The notes under the pieces: model-generated | The model's database searches: none | What the model saw: only the letters and a program-made list of their open reading frames with translations | Told to the model about the DNA's origin: nothing | Translations under genes and position numbers: made by a program | NCBI GenBank assembly: GCA_051651625.1 | Contig: JBOFSQ010000101.1 | Location: forward strand, 4,347-68,346 | Reading direction: 5' to 3' | From: JBOFSQ01 sp051651625 | GTDB lineage: Bacteria > Planctomycetota > Planctomycetia > Pirellulales > Thermoguttaceae | Length of the DNA stretch: 64,000 bases | Part shown: positions 60,194 to 64,000 of the stretch, piece by piece | Layout of the letters: each line of letters begins with the position of its first letter | Numbering within the stretch: position 1 is the stretch's first letter

Positions 60194-61534
60194 TTACAAA
60201 TTATACGGCTCGCGCATTGCGCGTGAACGCATGCGGTTTGCCTGTTCGACAACGGAGCCGGTGCCGACGAACTCTTCTTTTTTCGGGTCGAACTTGAGTC
60301 GTTCGCCGAGTTGCCAAGAGATGTACGCGGCGTGGCAGGCGTTGTGGGCGTTGGCGGCGACATCGCCGTTCGACGCCGGATTGCGGCGGCTCCGCACGCA
60401 TTCGAGAAACTCCGCGATGTGGTTGTCGGGATCGGTCCCCGCCATCGGGATGTACTTCGCCTTCGCACGCAGACGGTCGTTCGACACAAGCATTCTTCCA
60501 GTGTCGCCGGTCTCGACCCAACCTTCCGTGCCGACGTACTTCGCACTGCACGTTCCGAGTCCGTTCCAGCCGTGTTCGCGCATAACGAGTTTGACGCCGT
60601 TTGCGTACATCGCTTCGCACGTCGAACCTTTGTTGCCATTGTCGTCGAGGACGGGCCAGTATTCAACCGGAACGGTGTCGTCGGATTGGTTCGCCCACTG
60701 GCAGAGATCGACGGTGTGCGTTCCCCATTCGAGAATGCCGCCGCCGTGGAAGTCGAAGAATCCGCGCCAGCCGCCGGTGACATAAGAATAGTTGTACGGA
60801 CGCCACGGGCACGGGCCGAGCCAGCGATCCCAATCGACTTCGTTCACTTCTGGTTGTGGCTGCGCGGGACGCCAGTCGTGCGTTGTCGCCGGATGTAGCG
60901 TGTTGGCGTGAACTTCCTTGAGTTCGCCGAGCATTCCGGTGTGAGCCATTTCGGCGGCGATCTGGAAGTTTTTGATGTTGCGACGCTGCGTCCCCGCTTG
61001 GTAGACGCGACCGTAACGCTTCATCGTGTCGGCCAGTGCGCGGCTCTCTTGGATCGTGAGCGAGAGCGGTTTTTCGCAGTAAATATCTTTGCCGTACTTC
61101 GCTGCGATTATCGACGCCATCGTGTGCCAGCGGTCGCCGGTGGCGATGAGCACGGCTTCGATGTCGGGACGTTCGAGCATTTCTTCCATGTCTTTGTACA
61201 TGGCACAGTCGGTGTTATTGTATTTGTCGTCCGCCATTTTTTTGATCGCCGCGCGACGGTCGACGCGGATGTCGGTGATGGCCACAAACTGGACGACCGG
61301 CTGTTTCATGAAGACGCCAAGGTCGTGCGTACCGCGACCGTTGATCCCGATGGCACCGAGGACGATACGATTCGACGGTGCGACATTCCCTTCGCGTCCG
61401 AGGACGCGGCTTGAGAGCGGGAGTGGCACCATCGTCGCTCCTGCGGCACACGCTGCCACTTTTAGCCATCGCCGACGCTGCTCGGTCTTTGAAGCAACCG
61501 GCACCGTGCGAGAGTTTTTGCTGGTACTGTTCAT
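60194..61534 (-). CDS. Gfo/Idh/MocA-family oxidoreductase, Tat-exported
   Basis: This 446-residue NAD(P)-dependent sugar-type oxidoreductase carries a twin-arginine signal (RRRWLKVAACAAGATMV, about 20-36). The Rossmann part has VLGAIGINGRGTHDLG and VAITDIRVDRR; the signature YCEKPLSLT at about 152 holds the catalytic Lys. The C-terminal beta domain has GGWRGFFDFHGGGILEWGTH and MREHGWNGLG. Such Tat-exported forms are very numerous in planctomycetes and probably act on periplasmic sugars or glycosides; the substrate is unknown. The ATG follows TAGGAGG. Confidence 0.92.
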   Translation of the reverse strand: MNSTSKNSRTVPVASKTEQRRRWLKVAACAAGATMVPLPLSSRVLGREGNVAPSNRIVLGAIGINGRGTHDLGVFMKQPVVQFVAITDIRVDRRAAIKKMADDKYNNTDCAMYKDMEEMLERPDIEAVLIATGDRWHTMASIIAAKYGKDIYCEKPLSLTIQESRALADTMKRYGRVYQAGTQRRNIKNFQIAAEMAHTGMLGELKEVHANTLHPATTHDWRPAQPQPEVNEVDWDRWLGPCPWRPYNYSYVTGGWRGFFDFHGGGILEWGTHTVDLCQWANQSDDTVPVEYWPVLDDNGNKGSTCEAMYANGVKLVMREHGWNGLGTCSAKYVGTEGWVETGDTGRMLVSNDRLRAKAKYIPMAGTDPDNHIAEFLECVRSRRNPASNGDVAANAHNACHAAYISWQLGERLKFDPKKEEFVGTGSVVEQANRMRSRAMREPYNL

Positions 61535-61715
61535 TGCAAGTCCTCCTAAAGGTTAAAGTATCGAAGCACAGATGTCGAAAACGGGGACGACGGCAGCACG
61601 CCCGCCGCCGACCACTGGCGTTATCGTAGGCGAAGAGTTGCAAACGTCAAGGAGACCCGTAACGGGTCGTTCAGCACGCTTTGCCATCTGGCGTGCTGCG
61701 GCGTCGTTTTGCTGG

Positions 61716-62693
61716 TCATTTCGCAACACTATTTTTCCGCCCAACAATCACGCCAGCGGCGATGAGTTGGATTGCGTGATAGAGCATTGTCGGCAGCATA
61801 ATCAGTCCGATCATCGGGGCCAGTGGACTCGCCGCGAAGAGAATGTGCCCCATCACCGATCCGTGCATCAGCGACTTCTGCGAACCGCAAATCTGCGACG
61901 TGAGCGTGTCGGTCACACTAATACCTGCAAAACGGCATACAACGCCAATTCCCGCAAAGATCACGACGAAAGTTAACACCGCCACTAGCACAACCACGCC
62001 GAGCGACGTTAGTGGCGTCGTGTCAAAAACTCGCCCAGCAAACGTCTCTGAAAATGCACAGTAAACAATGAGCAAGACAACTGTTTGGTCAAAGATTCGA
62101 AGCGTCGAACGGTGCGCGGTGACGAAACGTCCTAGCAGTGGCGAGAAACAAAACCCAACGATTGTCGGCACCAAAATGAGGAACGATGTTTGAGCAACTT
62201 TGTCGGCGATGGCGAGCGACTCGCCCGACACCGACAAAAAAATCGAGAGCCAAAGCGGAGTCAAAACAATTCCGATCAAGCTCGACGAAGTCGTACTCAC
62301 AACAGCGGCGGCGACGTTTCCGCGTGCAAGCGCGACGAAGACGACCGACGACGAAACAGTTGTCGGCAACGTCGCCCAAAAAAAGAGGCCTGTTCGCAGC
62401 GGCGACGCAACATCGAGTACCGGTTGAAGCAGCGTCATTTCACCGAGTACGAGGAGTGGAAACGCGACGAACGTTGTGGTCTGTACGATCAGATGCAGTC
62501 GCCAGTGACACACTCCGCTGCGGATGTCGTCAAATGAGAGTGCGGCACCGTACAGAAAAAATATCGCGGCCACGCCGACTCGTGTAAACGCCACGAGCGA
62601 AAACGGCCCGCTGGCGTACCCCGCTTCCGGCGCAAGCCACGCTACACATATCGCAACAAACAAACCAACAAGAAAGAGGTGACTGCGATTCAC
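61716..62693 (-). CDS. SBF-like (bile acid:sodium symporter superfamily) transporter
   Basis: This 325-residue protein has about ten hydrophobic segments. It begins LFLVGLFVAICVAWLAPEAG; other markers are FFLYGAALSFDDIRSGV, FFWATLPTTVSSSVVFVALA (family motif with PTTVSSS) and TDTLTSQICGSQKSLMHGSV (GSQKSL, also characteristic). This matches the SBF-like CPA transporter family (DUF4137), relatives of bile-acid symporters that carry organic anions. The substrate is unknown. No Shine-Dalgarno is evident at the ATG. Confidence 0.88.
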   Translation of the reverse strand: MNRSHLFLVGLFVAICVAWLAPEAGYASGPFSLVAFTRVGVAAIFFLYGAALSFDDIRSGVCHWRLHLIVQTTTFVAFPLLVLGEMTLLQPVLDVASPLRTGLFFWATLPTTVSSSVVFVALARGNVAAAVVSTTSSSLIGIVLTPLWLSIFLSVSGESLAIADKVAQTSFLILVPTIVGFCFSPLLGRFVTAHRSTLRIFDQTVVLLIVYCAFSETFAGRVFDTTPLTSLGVVVLVAVLTFVVIFAGIGVVCRFAGISVTDTLTSQICGSQKSLMHGSVMGHILFAASPLAPMIGLIMLPTMLYHAIQLIAAGVIVGRKNSVAK

Positions 62694-62738
62694 GATTCCG
62701 TACCGCCGCTTAATCTAACCCCAAAAGGAGTTTATGCA

Positions 62739-62893
62739 ATGTCAGAAGAAAAATTCCGTTGCCGAAAACCGCAGACGAAATCGACGCCCTGTTAGAAGAG
62801 CGGCGTTCTAGTCACCACTCCTTCGCCGTGAACTCTTCTACCCCACTGACTATCAAAGTGCCCCATACTCTTGCGAATGGCGGCCTCGGCTAA
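62739..62893 (+). pseudogene. Small hypothetical gene with a single-base frameshift
   Basis: AAAGGAG (about 62724-62730) precedes an ATG reading MSEEK. Adding one A in the five-A run at 62749-62753 joins this to IPLPKTADEIDALLEERRSS, which is open to a stop at 62891-62893. The repaired product would be about 52 residues with a charged helix at its start. The family is unknown. As at 688-893, loss of a single A suggests either recent decay or an assembly error. Confidence 0.4.
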
Positions 62894-62926
62894 CAATTCG
62901 TGAATCTCGGCTATGGTTGCAGTCAT
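62792..62926 (-). CDS. Possible 44-residue small protein
   Basis: An ATG at 62926 follows GGAGATTTTACC. The product begins TATIAEIHELLAEAAIRKSM, a plausible amphipathic helix, and ends TRTPLF. It overlaps the decayed small gene on the other strand, so at most one is likely to be functional. The family is not recognised. Confidence 0.3.
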   Translation of the reverse strand: MTATIAEIHELLAEAAIRKSMGHFDSQWGRRVHGEGVVTRTPLF

Positions 62927-63118
62927 GGTAAAATCTCCTGCGGGGGCGACGGGGTGTTCGCCAACATTGTAAACCACACACCGCGTTTTTCGTAGGGGAG
63001 GTTCGTGAGCAGTTTCACTCTCACTTTCCCTCTTCAACTCTCGCCATATTTTCAATACACTTCCAGCCTCTTTCGCGTACACTCTTCGTGAACAGTTCCC
63101 CAAAAACATGCCAGAAAA

Positions 63119-63709
63119 ATGTCAGACACCGTTATTGCCATTCATCGTCCGCTCGAACTTCGTATTGAGCTGCTCGAATTAGATGAGAACTTCTGTGGGG
63201 ACGGTGCGTTTCGTGCAGAAGTTGTTTTTGCAAAGAACGGGTATGGATACACTGTTGGCAGTAGTTCCACAGTCTGGTTTTACAGGAAGACATGGCTGAA
63301 GTTCATGCAACAGATGCGTGAGATTAGCATCGACAGTTCGCACACCCCTGCCGAACTGGTGGACCTTGACGGTGAGCTTACAATTCAGATTGAAAGACAA
63401 AACGCAACCGCTGATGGCAAATCGCGTGTCCGTCATTCTTGCGTAGCGGCAACGACGGCGTACGCGAGAATTCGATGCAATGTGTACAATTGCATTTGTT
63501 ACGTTTTAGATGCCTGCCTACACCGGCACAACAAAACAAACCGTGAACGGTTACCCCAAAATGAGCGGTTTGTCTTTCGCGTCACACACATGCCATTTGT
63601 AGGTCACGATTTGCAAGCAACTTTCCAATACGTCGAGGAAACCGACGTTGACGTATTCACAGCATTCCGGTCAGCATTTGAAAACTTTTTCCTCTGGCGA
63701 GGCGAGTGA
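63119..63709 (+). CDS. Hypothetical protein, resembles DUF6228
   Basis: This 196-residue protein starts at 63119. The N-terminal half (LELRIELLELDENF, STVWFYRKTWLKFMQQM, AELVDLDGELTIQIER) and the C-terminal end (HDLQATFQYVEETDVDVFTA) resemble the small DUF6228 family of unknown function. Between them about 50 residues (about 97-148), rich in Arg, Cys and Asn, do not fit and may be encoded by an in-frame insertion. The family assignment is tentative. The Shine-Dalgarno is weak. Confidence 0.5.
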   Translation: MSDTVIAIHRPLELRIELLELDENFCGDGAFRAEVVFAKNGYGYTVGSSSTVWFYRKTWLKFMQQMREISIDSSHTPAELVDLDGELTIQIERQNATADGKSRVRHSCVAATTAYARIRCNVYNCICYVLDACLHRHNKTNRERLPQNERFVFRVTHMPFVGHDLQATFQYVEETDVDVFTAFRSAFENFFLWRGE

Positions 63710-63776
63710 AGAATCGCCATTTGACGACGAAAGTGGGGAATCTCAAACGTCGTTCAAAAACAATTTTTGCACAAGT

Positions 63777-64000
63777 TCACGGATAATCTGTTGCTGTCCC
63801 GTCGGCGAGAGCGGTGAATGTTTCCGTTCGGGCCGCCGTCTGCGAAGTGAAGCGAACGGAGCCGTTCGAATGCGCCGTGTTACATCCGCCCGGATGATTG
63901 CTGCAAAGACCAGTCTCGTTGCTCTCCGGTTTGACGAATCGTTTTGCGTTATCGCTTGCGATGCGTCCGTTTCCTTCGCCGAGTTTTTGCGGCGGGAGAA
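63777..64000 (-). CDS. DUF1559 pseudopilin-like protein, C-terminal part
   Basis: This gene enters from the right edge; 74 C-terminal residues are visible. The end pattern SNHPGGCNTAHSNGSVRFTS, then ALADGTATDYP-stop, is the DUF1559 C-terminus (HPGG, then DGSVRF). Together with the gene at 1-313 it marks the planctomycete background. Its N-terminal prepilin motif is outside the window. Confidence 0.8.
   Translation of the reverse strand, partial: LPPQKLGEGNGRIASDNAKRFVKPESNETGLCSNHPGGCNTAHSNGSVRFTSQTAARTETFTALADGTATDYP

Overview
ORGANISM. The window looks like a planctomycete chromosome, probably order Pirellulales or a relative. Parts of two DUF1559 pseudopilin genes lie at the two ends, one a 5' part and the other a 3' part. 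A DUF1598 protein, a very large alpha-2-macroglobulin, a flagellar hook gene with flbD/motA/motB, and a HEAT-repeat gene beside a Tat-exported Gfo/Idh/MocA oxidoreductase are also present, a combination typical of that phylum. Ordinary genes are moderately GC-rich. Many intergenic spaces are filled with families of short palindromic repeats. No rRNA, tRNA or CRISPR array was recognised. LAYOUT. 1-2.6 kb: pseudopilin start, a frameshifted small gene, a LysE-type exporter and a CNNM/CBS membrane protein. 2.9-11.4 kb: an exported alpha-2-macroglobulin with an intact thioester motif and a GH51 arabinofuranosidase. 11.6-15.8 kb: an ExeA-like AAA ATPase and a Pro/Gln-rich exported protein. 16.2-22 kb: a REP-associated (IS200-like) transposase with its palindromes, then flgE, flbD, motA, motB. 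22-24.9 kb: double-GNAT acetyltransferase, argC, lipoprotein. 25.1-43.4 kb: a ybhGFSR-type ABC exporter whose membrane fusion and ATPase genes (25.1-27.8 kb) are separated from the two permease genes (41.2-43.4 kb) by about 13 kb of defence genes. 43.4-49.5 kb: housekeeping genes (5-formyl-THF cyclo-ligase, HEPN-like protein, metK, Rpn-type nuclease, PII protein, hisB, DUF1598). 49.9-57.3 kb: envelope proteins (coiled-coil membrane protein, lipoprotein, OmpA lipoprotein, autotransporter-like beta-barrel) plus a ThiF/MoeB protein. 57.4-64 kb: HEAT-repeat protein, small ORF, oxidoreductase, SBF-type transporter, decayed small genes, a DUF6228-like protein and the second pseudopilin. DEFENCE ISLAND. 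The island (27.9-41.1 kb) holds a type ISP restriction-modification enzyme cut in two by an IS200-like element, a 2038-residue protein combining a Cap4/DUF4297-like nuclease domain with a STAND/NACHT NTPase and a long helical-repeat region, and, overlapping it by four bases, a COG3392-type adenine DNA methyltransferase. The nuclease-STAND/methyltransferase pair is the best candidate for an undescribed anti-phage system. MOBILE PALINDROMES. A second theme is palindromic repeats that have entered protein-coding genes without breaking the frame: one copy in the alpha-2-macroglobulin gene and two in the restriction enzyme.
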